Notes under the pieces: generated by a model
Told to the model about the DNA's origin: nothing
The model's database searches: none
Seen by the model: the letters and a program-made list of their open reading frames with translations, nothing else
From: Ptiloglossa arizonensis
Lineage: Eukaryota > Arthropoda > Insecta > Hymenoptera > Colletidae
Direction: 5' to 3'
Assembly (NCBI RefSeq): GCF_051014685.1
Contig: NW_027478885.1
Span: 248,001-312,000 of the forward strand
DNA length: 64,000 nt
In this document: piece after piece, positions 1-11,900 of the stretch
Position numbering within the stretch: position 1 is the first letter of the stretch
Layout of the letters: each line of letters opens with the position of its first letter
Made by a program: the position numbers and the translations under genes

Positions 1-5
1 ACGCA

Positions 6-22
6 TACCGTTGTAATCGGGC
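6..22 (+). other. CENP-B-box-like motif (repeated in almost every monomer)
   Basis: TACCGTTGTAATCGGGC at monomer positions 6-22 matches the mammalian CENP-B box consensus YTTCGTTGGAARCGGGA at 12 of 17 positions, and 7 of the 9 bases regarded as essential (the two T before CG are replaced by AC). The motif recurs at the same phase throughout the window. Variants include TACCTTTG (monomers at 526, 1051, 38146, 51621), TACCATTG (39021, 42696, 49346 and copies) and TACAGTTG (33071, 34996, 40771, 54246). A rough chance estimate makes a 7/9 core match in 175 bp unremarkable; the 12/17 match is only mildly unlikely. Binding by a CENP-B or pogo-like protein is speculative. Confidence 0.35.
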
Positions 23-55
23 GAGTTTCTACTTTCAGATGCAACAGAAATTTTG

Positions 56-71
56 CGGATTGGTCAATCCG
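56..71. repeat. 7-bp dyad (CGGATTG/CAATCCG) inside the monomer
   Basis: CGGATTG and CAATCCG are perfect inverted arms separated by two bases (GT) at monomer positions 56-62 and 65-71. The dyad sits immediately 5' of the conserved TCGCGA palindrome. Many monomers carry A at 62, which breaks the innermost pair. Some carry A at 70, which breaks the second pair from the outside (for example 14174, 32546, 42871). One monomer type has A62 together with T65, which restores the innermost pair. With a two-base centre it is a better candidate for a dimeric protein site than for a hairpin. No function is shown. Confidence 0.6.
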
Positions 72-175
72 TTCGCGAGATATGGCAGTTTGGAGGTAAG
101 AAACGCTTGAGAAACTCAAAATTTTCGCAGTTCTGATGCTCGAAACGAATAACTAGAACGGACTAGGGGAAAAGT

Positions 176-1225
176 ACGCATACCGTTGTAATCGGGCGAG
201 TTTCTACTTTCAGATGCAACAGAAATTTTGCGGATTGGTCAATCCGTTCGCGAGATATGGCAGTTTGGAGGTAAGAAACGCTTGAGAAACTCAAAATTTT
301 CGCAGTTCTGATGCTCGACAAGCATAACTAGAACGGTCTAGGGGAAAAGTACGCATACCGTTGTAATCGGGCGAGTTTCTACTTTCAGATGCAACAGAAA
401 TTTTGCGGATTGGTCAATCCGTTCGCGAGATATGGCAGTTTGTAGGTAAGAAACGCTTGAGAAACTCAACATTTTCGCAGTTCTGATGCTCGACAAGCAT
501 AACTAGAACGGTCTAGGGGAAAAGTACGCATACCTTTGTAATCGGGCGAGTTTCTACTTTCAGATGCAACAGAAATTTTGCGGATTAGTCAATCCGTTCG
601 CGAGATATGGCAGTTTGTAGGTAAGAAACGCTTGAGAAACTCAACATTTTCGCAGTTCTGATGCACGAAACGAATAACAAGAACGGCCTACGGGAAAAGT
701 ACGCATACCGTTGTAATCGGGCGAGTTTCTACTTTCAGATGCAACAGAAATTTTGCGGATTTGTCAATCCGTTCGCGAGATATGGCAGTTTGGAGGTAAG
801 AAACGCTTGAGAAACTCAAAATTTTCGCAGTTCTGATGCTCGACAAGCATAACTAGAACGGTCTAGGGGAAAAGTACGCATACCGTTGTAATCGGGCGAG
901 TTTCTACTTTCAGATGCAACAGAAATTTTGCGGATTGGTCAATCCGTTCGCGAGATATGGCAGTTTGTAGGTAAGAAACGCTTGAGAAACTCAACATTTT
1001 CGCAGTTCTGATGCTCGACAAGCATAACTAGAACGGTCTAGGGGAAAAGTACGCATACCTTTGTAATCGGGCGAGTTTCTACTTTCAGATGCAACAGAAA
1101 TTTTGCGGATTAGTCAATCCGTTCGCGAGATATGGCAGTTTGTAGGTAAGAAACGCTTGAGAAACTCAACATTTTCGCAGTTCTGATGCACGAAACGAAT
1201 AACTAGAACGGCCTACGGGAAAAGT
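176..1225 (+). repeat. Trimer duplication (2 x 525 bp)
   Basis: Monomers at 176, 351 and 526 correspond in order to those at 701, 876 and 1051. The strongest marker is a monomer with TACCTTTG at its start, TGCACGAAAC near its end and CCTACGGG at its junction, present at 526 and 1051. The middle monomers (351, 876) share TGTAGG at 92-97 and C120. The first members differ at position 62 (G at 176, T at 701). The type at 351/876 reappears at 7524 and 8049, so this family is not confined to the left edge. Confidence 0.85.
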
Positions 1226-1400
1226 ACGCACACCGTTGTAATCGGGCGAGTTTCTACTTTCAGATGCAACAGAAATTTTGCGGATTATTCAATCCGTTCG
1301 CGAGATATGGCAGTTTGGAGGTAAGAAACGCTTGAGGAACTCAAAATTTTCACAGTTCTGATGCTCGAAACGAATAACCAGAACGGCCTAGGGGAAAAGT

Positions 1401-1574
1401 ACGCATACCGTTGTAATCGGGCGAGTTGCTACTTTCAGATGCAACAGAAATTTTGCGGATTGGTCAATCCGTTCGCGAGATATGGCAGTTTGTAGGTAAG
1501 AAACGCTTGAGAAACTCAACATTTTCGCAGTTCTGATGCTCGAAACGAATAACTAGAACGGCCTAGGGAAAAGT
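1401..1574 (+). repeat. 174-bp monomer with GGG instead of GGGG
   Basis: This monomer ends CCTAGGGAAAAGT, lacking one G of the usual four. It shifts the phase of all later monomers by one. The same deletion occurs in its duplicate at 1750-1923. It also carries a private TTGCT in place of TTTCT at 26-30. Confidence 0.9.
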
Positions 1575-1749
1575 ACGCATACCGTTGTAATCGGGCGAGT
1601 TTCTACTTTCAGATGCAACAGAAATTTTGCGGATTTGTCAATCCGTTCGCGAGATATGGCAGTTTGGAGGTAAGAAACGCTTGAGAAACTCAAAATTTTC
1701 GCAGTTCTGATGCTCGACAAGCATAACTAGAACGGTCTAGGGGAAAAGT

Positions 1750-1923
1750 ACGCATACCGTTGTAATCGGGCGAGTTTCTACTTTCAGATGCAACAGAAAT
1801 TTTGCGGATTGGTCAATCCGTTCGCGAGATATGGCAGTTTGTAGGTAAGAAACGCTTGAGAAACTCAACATTTTCGCAGTTCTGATGCTCGAAACGAATA
1901 ACTAGAACGGCCTAGGGAAAAGT
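1750..1923 (+). repeat. 174-bp monomer, duplicate of the deletion at 1401-1574
   Basis: It has the same GGG junction as the monomer two units upstream, consistent with inheritance through the 349-bp duplication rather than an independent base-calling error. Confidence 0.9.
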
Positions 1924-2973
1924 ACGCATACCGTTGTAATCGGGCGAGTTTCTACTTTCAGATGCAACAGAAATTTTGCGGATTTGTCAATCCGTTCGCG
2001 AGATATGGCAGTTTGGAGGTAAAAAACGCTTGAGAAACTCAAAATTTTCGCAGTTCTGATGCTCGACAAGCATAACTAGAACGGTCTAGGGGAAAAGTAC
2101 GCATACCGTTGTAATCGGGCGAGTTTCTACTTTCAGATGCAACAGAAATTTTGCGGATTGGTCAATCCGTTCGCGAGATATGGCAGTTTGTAGGTAAGAA
2201 ACGCTTGAGAAACTCAACATTTTCGCAGTTCTGATGCTCGAAACGAATAAATAGAACGGCCTAGGGGAAAAGTACGCATACCGTTGTAATCGGGCGAGTT
2301 TCTACTTTCAGATGCAACAGAAATTTTGCGGATTAGTCAATCCGTTCGCGAGATATGGCAGTTTGGATGTAAGAAACGCTTGAGAAACTCAAAATTTTCG
2401 CAGTTCTGATGCTCGAAACGAATAACTAGAACGGACTAGGGGACAAGTACGCATACCGTTGTAATCGGGCGACTTTCTACTTTCAGATGCAACAGAAATT
2501 TTGCGGATTGGTCAATCCGTTCGCGAGATATGGCAGTTTGGAGGTAAGAAACGGTTGAGAAACTCAAAATTATCACAGTTCTGATGTTCGAAACGAATAA
2601 CCAGAATGGCCTAGGGGAAAAGTACGCATACCGTTGTAATCGGGCGAGTTTCTACTTTCAGATGCAACAGAAATTTTGCGGATTAGTCAATCCGATCGCG
2701 AGATATGGCAGTTTGGAGGTAAGAAACGCTTGAGAAACTCAAAATTTTCGCAGTTCTGATGCTCGACAAGCATAACTAGAACGGTCTAGTGGAAAAGTAC
2801 GCATACCGTTGTAATCGGGCGAGTTTCTACGTTCAGATGCAACAGAAATTTTGCGGATTGGTCAATCCGTTCGCGAGATATGGCAGTTTGGAGGTAAGAA
2901 ACGCTTGAGAAACTCAAAATTTTCGCAGTTCTGATGCTCGAAACGAATAACTAGAACGGACTAGGGGAAAAGT

Positions 2974-4548
2974 ACGCATACCGTTGTAATCGGGCGAGTT
3001 TCTACGTTCAGATGCAACAGAAATTTTGCGGATTGGTCAATCCGTTCGCGAGATATGCTAGTTTGGAGGTCAGAAACGCTTGAGAAACTCAACATTTTCG
3101 CAGTTCTGATGCTCGAAACGAATATTTAGAACGGCCTAGGGGAGAAGTACGCATACCGTTGTAATCGGGCGAGTTTCTACTTTCAGATGCAACAGAAATT
3201 TTGCGGATTGGTCAATCCGTTCGCGAGATATGGCAGTTTGTAGATAAGAAACGCTTGAGAAACTCAACATTTTCGCAGTTCTGATGCTCGAAACGAATAA
3301 ATAGAACGGCCTAGGGGAAAAGTACGCATACCGTTGTAATCGGGCGAGTTTCTACTTTCAGATGCAACAGAAATTTTGCGGATTAGTCAATCCGTTCGCG
3401 AGATATGGCAGTTTGGATGTAAGAAACGCTTGAGAAACTCAAAATTTTCGCAGTTCTGATGCTCGAAACGAATAACTAGAACGGACTAGGGGACAAGTAC
3501 GCATACCGTTGTAATCGGGCGACTTTCTACTTTCAGATGCAACAGAAATTTTGCGGATTGGTCAATCCGTTCGCGAGATATGGCAGTTTGGAGGTAAGAA
3601 ACGCTTGAGAAACTCAAAATTTTCGCAGTTCTGATGCTCGAAACGAATAACTAGAACGGACTAGGGGAAAAGTACGCATACCGTTGTAATCGGGCGAGTT
3701 TCTACGTTCAGATGCAACAGAAATTTTGCGGATTGGTCAATCCGTTCGCGAGATATGCTAGTTTGGAGGTCAGAAACGCATGAGAAACTCAACATTTTCG
3801 CAGTTCTGATGCTCGAAACGAATAAATAGAACGGCCTAGGGGAAAAGTACGCATACCGTTGTAATCGGGCGAGTTTCTACTTTCAGATGCAACAGAAATT
3901 TTGCGGTTTGGTCAATCCGTTCGCGAGATATGGCAGTTTGTAGGTAAGAAACGCTTGAGAAACTCAACATTTTCGCAGTTCTGATGCTCGAAACGAATAA
4001 ATAGAACGGCCTAGGGGAAAAGTACGCATACCGTTGTAATCGGGCGAGTTTCTACTTTCAGATGCAACAGAAATTTTGCGGATTAGTCAATCCGTTCGCG
4101 AGATATGGCAGTTTGGATGTAAGAAACGCTTGAGAAACTCAAAATTTACGCAGTTCTGATGCTCGAAACGAATAACTAGAACGGACTAGGGGAAAAGTAC
4201 GCATACCGTTGTAATCGGGCGAGCTTCTACTTTCAGATGCAACAGAAATTTTGCGGATTGGTCAATCCGTTCGCGAGATATGGCAGTTTAGAGGTAAGAA
4301 ACGCTTGAGAAACTCAAAATTTTCGCAGTTCTGATGCTCGAAACGAATAACTAGAACGGACTAGGGGAAAAGTACGCATACCGTTGTAATCGGGCGAGTT
4401 TCTACGTTCAGATGCAACAGAAATTTTGCGGATTGGTCAATCCGTTCGCGAGATATGCTAGTTTGGAGGTCAGACACGCTTGAGAAACTCAAAATTTTCG
4501 CAGTTCTGATGCTCGAAACGAATAACTAGAACGGCCTAGGGGAAAAGT
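2974..4548 (+). repeat. Tetramer duplication (2 x 700 bp plus start of a third)
   Basis: Monomers at 2974, 3149, 3324 and 3499 correspond to those at 3674, 3849, 4024 and 4199, and 4374 begins a third copy with its first monomer. The marker is ATATGCTAG in place of ATATGGCAG, with TACGTTCAG and GGTCAG, present at 2974, 3674 and 4374. The next monomer has TGTAG or a near variant with AAATAG, then one with GGATGTAAG, then one ending GGACTAGG. The third copy is joined at 4549 to different monomer types. Confidence 0.8.
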
Positions 4549-7500
4549 ACGCATACCGTTGTAATCGGGCGAGTTTCTACTTTCAGATGCAACAGAAATT
4601 TTGCGGATTAGTCAATCCGTTCGCGAGATATGGCTGTTTGGAGGTAAGAAACGCTTGAGAAACTCAAAATTTTCGCAGTTCTGATGCTCGAAACGAATAA
4701 CTAGAACGGACTAGGGGAAAAGTACGCATACCGTTGTAATCGGGCGAGTTTCTACTTTCAGATGCAACAGAAATTTTGCGGATTGGTCAATCCGTTCGCG
4801 AGATATGGCAGTTTGTAGGTAAGAAACGCTTGAGAAACTCAACATTTTCGCAGTTCTGATGCTCGAAACGAATAACTAGAACGGCCTAGGGGAAAAGTAC
4901 GCATACCGTTGTAATCGGGCGAGTTTCTACTTTCAGATGCAACAGAAATTTTGCGGATTGGTCAATCCGTTCGCGAGATATGGCAGTTTGGAGGTAAGAA
5001 ACGGTTGAGAAACTCAAAATTATCACAGTTCTGATGTTCGAAACGAATAACCAGAATGGCCTAGGGGAAAAGTACGCATACCGTTGTAATCGGGCGAGTT
5101 TCTACTTTCAGATGCAACAGAAATTTTGCGGATTAGTCAATCCGATCGCGAGATATGGCAGTTTGGAGGTAAGAAACGCTTGAGAAACTCAAAATTTTCG
5201 CAGTTCTGATGCTCGAAACGAATAACTAGGACGGCCTAGGGGAAAAGTACGCATACCGTTGTAATCGGGCGAGTTTCTACTTTCAGATGCAACAGAAATT
5301 TTGCGGATTAGTCAATCCGTTCGCGAGATATGGCAGTTTGGAGGTATGAAACGCTTGAGAAACTCAAAATTTTCGCAGTTCTGATGCTCGACAAGCATAA
5401 CTAGAACGGTCTAGGGGAAAAGTACGCATACCGTTGTAATCGGGCGACTTTCTACTTTCACATGAAACAGAAATTTTGCGGATTGGTCAATCCGTTCGCG
5501 AGATATGGCAATTTGGAGGTAAGCAACGCTTGAGAAACCCAAAATTTTCGCAGTTCTCATGCTCGAAGCGAATAACTACAACGGCCTAGGGGAAAAGTAC
5601 GCATACCGTTGTAATTGGGCGAGTTTCTACTTTCAGATGCAACAGAAATTTTGCGGATTGGTCAATCCGTTCGCGAGATATGGCAGTTTGGAGGTAAGAA
5701 ACGCTTGAGAAACTCAAAATTTTCGCAGTTCTGATGCTCGACAAGCATAACTAGAACGGTCTAGGGGAAAAGTACGCATACCGTTGTAATCGGGCGAGTT
5801 TCTACTTTCAGATGCAACAGAAATTTTGCGGATTGGTCAATCCGTTCGCGAGATATGGCAGTTTGTAGGTAAGAAACGCTTGAGAAACTCAAAATTTTCG
5901 CAGTTCTGATGCTCGACAAGCATAACTAGAACGGTCTAGGGGAAAAGTACGCATACCGTTGTAATCGGGCGACTTTCTACTTTCAGATGCAACAGAAATT
6001 TTGCGGATTAGTCAATCCGTTCGCGAGATATGGCAGTTTGGAGGTATGAAACGCTTGAGAAACTCAAAATTTTCGCAGTTCTGATGCTCGACAAGCATAA
6101 CTAGAACGGTCTAGGGGAAAAGTACGCATACCGTTGTAATCGGGCGACTTTCTACTTTCAGATGCAACAGAAATTTTGCGGATTGGTCAATCCGTTCGCG
6201 AGATATGGCAGTTTGGAGGTAAGAAACGGTTGAGAAACTCAAAATTATCACAGTTCTGATGCTCGAAACGAGTAACCAGAACGGCCTAGGGGAAAAGTAC
6301 GCATACCGTTGTAATCGGGCGAGTTTCTACTTTCACATGAAACAGAAATTTTGCGGATTGGTCAATCCGTTCGCGAGATATGGCAGTTTGGAGGTAAGCA
6401 ACGCTTGAGAAACCCAAAATTTTCGCAGTTCTCATGCTCGAAGCGAATAACTACAACGGCCTAGGGGAAAAGAACGCATACCGTTGTAATCGGGCGAGTT
6501 TCTACTTTCAGATGCAACAGAAATTTTGCGGATTGGTCAATCCGTTCGCGAGATATGGCAGTTTGGAGGTAAGAAACGCTTGAGAAACTCAAAATTTTCG
6601 CAGTTCTGATGCTCGACAAGCATAACTAGAACGGTCTAGGGGAAAAGTACGCATACCGTTGTAATCGGGCGAGTTTCTACTTTCACGTGAAACAGAAATT
6701 TTGCGGATTGGTCAATCCGTTCGCGAGATATGGCAGTTTGGAGGTAAGAAACGCTTGAGAAACTCAAAATTTTCGCAGTTCTGATGCTCGAAACGAATAA
6801 CTAGAACGGACTAGGGGAAAAGTACGCATACCGTTGTAATCGGGCGACTTTCTACTTTCAGATGCAACAGAAGTTTTGCGGATTGGTCAATCAGTTCGCG
6901 AGATATGGCAGTTTGGAGGTAAGAAACGGTTGAGAAACTCAAAATTATCACAGTTCTGATGCTCGAAACGAGTAACCAGAACGGCCTAGGGGAAAAGTAC
7001 GCATACCGTTGTAATCGGGCGACTTTCTACTTTCAGATGCAACAGAAATTTTGCGGATTGGTCAATCCGTTCGCGAGATATGGCAGTTTGGAGGTAAGAA
7101 ACGGTTGAGAAACTCAAAATTATCACAGTTCTGATGCTCGAAACGAGTAACCAGAACGGCCTAGGGGAAAAGTACGCATACCGTTGTAATCGGGCGAGTT
7201 TCTACTTTCACATGAAACAGAAATTTTGCGGATTGGTCAATCCGTTCGCGAGATATGGCAGTTTGGAGGTAAGCAACGCTTGAGAAACCCAAAATTTTCG
7301 CAGTTCTCATGCTCGAAGCGAATAACTACAACGGCCTAGGGGAAAAGTACGCATACCGTTGTAATCGGGCGAGTTTCTACTTTCAGATGCAACAGAAATT
7401 TTGCGGATTGGTCAATCCGTTCGCGAGATATGGCAGTTTGGAGGTAAGAAACGCTTGAGAAACTCAAAATTTTCGCAGTTCTGATGCTCGACAAGCATAA

Positions 7501-8923
7501 CTAGAACGGTCTAGGGGAAAAGTACGCATACCGTTGTAATCGGGCGAGTTTCTACTTTCAGATGCAACAGAAATTTTGCGGATTGGTCAATCCGTTCGCG
7601 AGATATGGCAGTTTGTAGGTAAGAAACGCTTGAGAAACTCAACATTTTCGCAGTTCTGATGCTCGACAAGCATAACTAGAACGGTCTAGGGGAAAAGTAC
7701 GCATACCGTTGTAATCGGGCGAGTTTCTACTTTCAGATGCAACAGAAATTTTGCGGATTAGTCAATCCGTTCGCGAGATATGCCAGTTTGTAGGTAAGAA
7801 ACGCTTGAGAAACTCAACATTTTCGCAGTTCTGATGCACGAAACGAATAACTAGAACGGCCTAGGGGAAAAGTACGCATACCGTTGTAATCGGGCGAGTT
7901 TCTACTTTCAGATGCAATAGAAATTTTGCGGATTGGTCAATCCGTTCGCGAGATATGGCAGTTTGGAGGTAAGAAACGCTTGAGAAACTCAAAATTTTCG
8001 CAGTTCTAATGCTCGACAAGCATAACTAGAACGGTCTAGGGGAAAAGTACGCATACCGTTGTAATCGGGCGAGTTTCTACTTTCAGATGCAACAGAAATT
8101 TTGCGGATTGGTCAATCCGTTCGCGAGATATGGCAGTTTGTAGGTAAGAAACGCTTGAGAAACTCAACATTTTCGCAGTTCTGATGCTCGACAAGCATAA
8201 CTAGAACGGTCTATGGGAAAAGTACGCATACCGTTGTAATCGGGCGAGTTTCTACTTTCAGATGCAATAGAAATTTTGCGGATTAGTCAATCCGATCGCG
8301 AGATATGGCAGTTTGGAGGTAAGAAACGCTTGAGAAACTCAAAATTTTCGCAGTTCTGATGCTCGACAAGCATAACTAGAACGGTCTAGTGGAAAAGTAC
8401 GCATACCGTTGTAATCAGGCGAGTTTCTACGTTCAGATGCAACAGAAATTTTGCGGATTGGTCAATCCGTTCGCGAGATATGGCAGTTTGGAGGTGAGAA
8501 ACGGTTGAGGAACTCAAAATTATCACAGTTCTGATGTTCGAAACGAATAACCAGAATGGCCTAGGGGAAAAGTACGCATACCGTTGTAATCGGGCGAGTT
8601 TCTACTTTCAGATGCAACTGAACTTTTGCGGATTAGTCAATCCGTTCGCGAGATATGGCAGTTTGGAGGTAAGAAACGCTTGAGAAACTCAAAATTTTCG
8701 CAGTTCTGATGCTCGAAACGAATAACTAGAACGGCCTAGGGGAAAAGTACGCATTCCGTTGTAATCGGGCGAGTTTCTACTTTCAGATGCAACAGAAATT
8801 TTGCGGATTAGTCAATCCGTTCGCGAGAAATGGCAGTTTGGAAGTATGAAACGCTTGATAAACTCAAAATTTTCGCAGTTCTGATGCTCGACAAGCATAA
8901 CTAGAACGGTCTAGGGGAAAAGT
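4549..8923 (+). repeat. Mixed monomer order with a pentamer echo
   Basis: This stretch of 25 monomers has no single dominant long unit. Monomers at 6124, 6299 and 6474 match those at 6999, 7174 and 7349, an 875-bp (five-monomer) spacing. The monomers at 7524-8223 repeat the types of the 176-1225 trimers. The monomer at 5424 combines C25 with CACATGAAAC, two features otherwise found on successive monomers (6124/6299, 9624/9799), so it looks like a hybrid. Monomers at 7874 and 8224 share a private CAATAG. The monomer at 8749 (ACGCATTCCG, AGAAATGG, TTGATAAAC) reappears at 12424 and 18024. Confidence 0.75.
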
Positions 8924-11900
8924 ACGCATACCGTTGTAATCGGGCGAGTTTCTACTTTCAGATGCAACAGAAATTTTGCGTATTAGTCAATCCGTTCGCG
9001 AGATATGGCAGTTTGGAGGTAAGAGACGCTTGAGAAACTCAAAATTTTCGCAGTTCTGATGCTCGACAGGCATAACTAGAACGGTCTAGGAGAAAAGTAT
9101 GCATACCGTTGTAATCGGGCGAGTTTCTACTTTCAGATGCAACAGAAATTTTGCGGATTTGTCAATCCGTTCGCGAGATATGGCAGTTTGGAGGTAAGAA
9201 ACGCTTGAGAAACTCAAAATTTTCGCAGTTCTGATGCTCGACAAGCATAACTAGAACGGTCTAGGGGAAGAGTACGCATACCGTTGTAATCGGGCGAGTT
9301 TCTACTTTCAGATGCAACAGAAATTTTGCGGATTGGTCAATCCGTTCGCGAGATATGGCAGTTTGGAGGTAAGAAACGCTTGAGAAACTCAAAATTTTCG
9401 CAGTTCTGATGCTCGAAACGAATAACTAGAACGGCCTAGGGGAAAAGTACGCATACCGTTGTAATCGGGCGAGTTTCTACTTTCAGATGCAACTGAAATT
9501 TTGCGGATTAGTCAATCCGTTCGCGAGATATGGCAGTTTGGAGGTATGAAACGCTTGAGAAACTCAAAATTTTCGCAGTTCTGATGCTCGACAAGCATAA
9601 CTAGAACGGTCTAGGGGAAAAGTACGCATACCGTTGTAATCGGGCGACTTTCTACTTTCAGATGCAACAGAAATTTTGCGGATTGGTCAATCCGTTCGCG
9701 AGATATGGCAGTTTGGAGGTAAGAAACGGTTGAGAAACTCAAAATTATCACAGTTCTGATGCTCGAAACGAGTAACCAGAACGGCCTAGGGGAAAAGTAC
9801 GCATACCGTTGTAATCGGGCGAGTTTCTACTTTCACATGAAACAGAAATTTTGCGGATTGGTCAATCCGTTCGCGAGATATGGCAGTTTGGAGGTAAGCA
9901 ACGCTTGAGAAACCCAAAATTTTCGCAGTTCTCATGCTCGAAGCGAATAACTAGAACGGCCTAGGGGAAAAGTACGCATACCGTTGTAATCGGGCGAGTT
10001 TCTACTTTCAGATGCAACAGAAATTTTGCGAATTGGTCAATCCGTTCGCGAGATATGGCAGTTTGGAGGTAAGAAACGCTTGAGAAACTCAAAATTTTCG
10101 CAGTTCTGATGCTCGACAAGCATAACTAGAACGGTCTAGGGGAAAAGTACGCATACCGTTGCAATCGGGCGACTTTCTACTTTCAGATGCAACAGAAATT
10201 TTGCGGATTGGTCAATCCGTTCGCGAGATATGGCAGTTTGGAGGTAAGAAACGGTTGAGAAACTCAAAATTATCACAGTTCTGATGTTCGAAACGAATAA
10301 CCAGAATGGCCTAGGGGAAAAGTACGCATACCGTTGTAATCGGGCGAGTTTCTACTTTCAGATGCAACAGAAATTTTGCGGATTGGTCAATCCGTTCGCG
10401 AGATATGGCAGTTTGGAGGTAAGAAACGCTTGAGAAACTCAAAATTTTCGCAGTTCTGATGCTCGACAAGCATAACTAGAACGGTCTAGGGGAAAAGTAC
10501 GCATACCGTTGTAATCGGGCGAGTTTCTACTTACAGATGCAACAGAAACTTTGCGGATTAGTTAATCCGTTCGCGAGATATGGCAGTTTGGAGGTAAGAA
10601 ACGCTTGAGAAACTCAAAATTTTCGCAGTTCCGATGCTCGACAAGCATAACTAGAACGGTCTAGGGGAAAAGTACGCATACCGTTGTAATCGGGCGAGTT
10701 TCTACTTTCAGATGCAACAGAAATTTTGCGGATTGGTCAATCCGTTCGCGAGATATGGCAGTTTGGATGTAAGAAACGTTTGAGAAACTCAAAATAATCA
10801 CAGTTCTGATGTTCGAAACGAATAACCAGAACGGCCTAGGGGAAAAGTACGCATACCGTTGTAATCGGGCGAGTTTCTACTTTCAGATGCAACAGAAATT
10901 TTGCGGATTAGTCAATCCGTTCGCGAGATATGGCAGTTTGGAGGTAAGAGACGCTTGAGAAACTCAAAATTTTCGCAGTTCTGATGCTCGACAAGCATAA
11001 CTAGAACGGTCTAGGAGAAAAGTATGCATACCGTTGTAATCGGGCGAGTTTCTACTTTCAGATGCAACAGAAATTTTGCGGATTTGTCAATCCGTTCGCG
11101 AGATATGGCAGTTTGGAGGTAAGAAACGCTTGAGAAACTCAAAATTTTCGCAGTTCTGATGCTCGACAAGCATAACTAGAACGGTCTAGGGGAAGAGTAC
11201 GCATACCGTTGTAATCGGGCGAGTTTCTACTTTCAGATGCAACAGAAATTTTGCGGATTGGTCAATCCGTTCGCGAGATATGGCAGTTTGGAGGTAAGAA
11301 ACGCTTGAGAAACTCAAAATTTTCGCAGTTCTGATGCTCGAAACGAATAACTAGAACGGCCTAGGGGAAAAGTACGCATACCGTTGTAATCGGGCGAGTT
11401 TCTACTTTCAGATGCAACAGAAATTTTGCGGATTAGTCAATCCGTTCGCGAGATATGGCAGTTTGGAGGTATGAAACGCTTGAGAAACTCAAAATTTTCG
11501 CAGTTCTGATGCTCGACAAGCATAACTAGAACGGTCTAGGGGAAAAGTACGCATACCGTTGTAATCGGGCGACTTTCTACTTTCAGACGCAACAGAAATT
11601 TTGCGGATTGGTCAATCCGTTCGCGAGATATGGCAGTTTGGAGGTAAGAAACGGTTGAGAAACTCAAAATTATCACAGTTCTGATGCTCGAAACGAGTAA
11701 CCAGAACGGCCTAGGGGAAAAGTACGCATACCGTTGTAATCGGGCGAGTTTCTACTTTCACATGAAACAGAAATTTTGCGGATTGGTCAATCCGTTCGCG
11801 AGATATGGCAGTTTGGAGGTAAGCAACGCTTGAGAAACCCAAAATTTTCGCAGTTCTCATGCTCGAAGCGAATAACTAGAACGGCCTAGGGGAAAAGTAC

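Larger units (their letters stand above)
1..175 (+). repeat. Reference monomer (monomer 1) defining position numbering
   Basis: This first complete unit begins at ACGCATACCG and ends in GGGGAAAAGT; all monomer positions quoted elsewhere use it. Its composition is 54 A, 31 C, 45 G and 45 T, or 43% G+C, with 13 CpG. Landmarks are a CENP-B-box-like stretch at 6-22, an AAATTTT tract at 48-54, a 7-bp dyad at 56-71, the palindrome TCGCGA (an NruI site) at 73-78, a small inverted repeat TTGAG/CTCAA at 107-119, AAAATTTT at 118-125, and a G4A4 run near 166-173. Positions 23-30 and 110-117 form a perfect 8-bp inverted pair (GAGTTTCT/AGAAACTC). TCGCGA is kept in nearly every copy; the exceptions I noticed are at 13824, 19598, 34996, 42346, 43221 and their duplicates. 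Stop codons occur frequently in the frames, so it is not coding. Confidence 0.95.
1401..2098 (+). repeat. Dimer duplication (2 x 349 bp)
   Basis: A pair of monomers (1401-1574 and 1575-1749) is repeated at 1750-1923 and 1924-2098. In both pairs the first member is 174 bp because the G run at the junction has three G instead of four, and has TGTAGG plus C120. The second member has T62 and the ACAAGCAT variant. The shared one-base deletion shows that the deletion came before the duplication. Confidence 0.85.

Noticed and set aside
56..71. Hairpin-forming cruciform element
   Set aside because: The arms are 7 bp with a two-base centre, too tight for the innermost pair in a hairpin, and many monomers carry mismatches. 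I kept it only as a dyad.
157..187. Inverted AACGG/CCGTT across the monomer junction as a terminator-like stem
   Set aside because: Arms of 5-6 bp with a loop of about 20 bases are expected by chance, and there is no gene to terminate.
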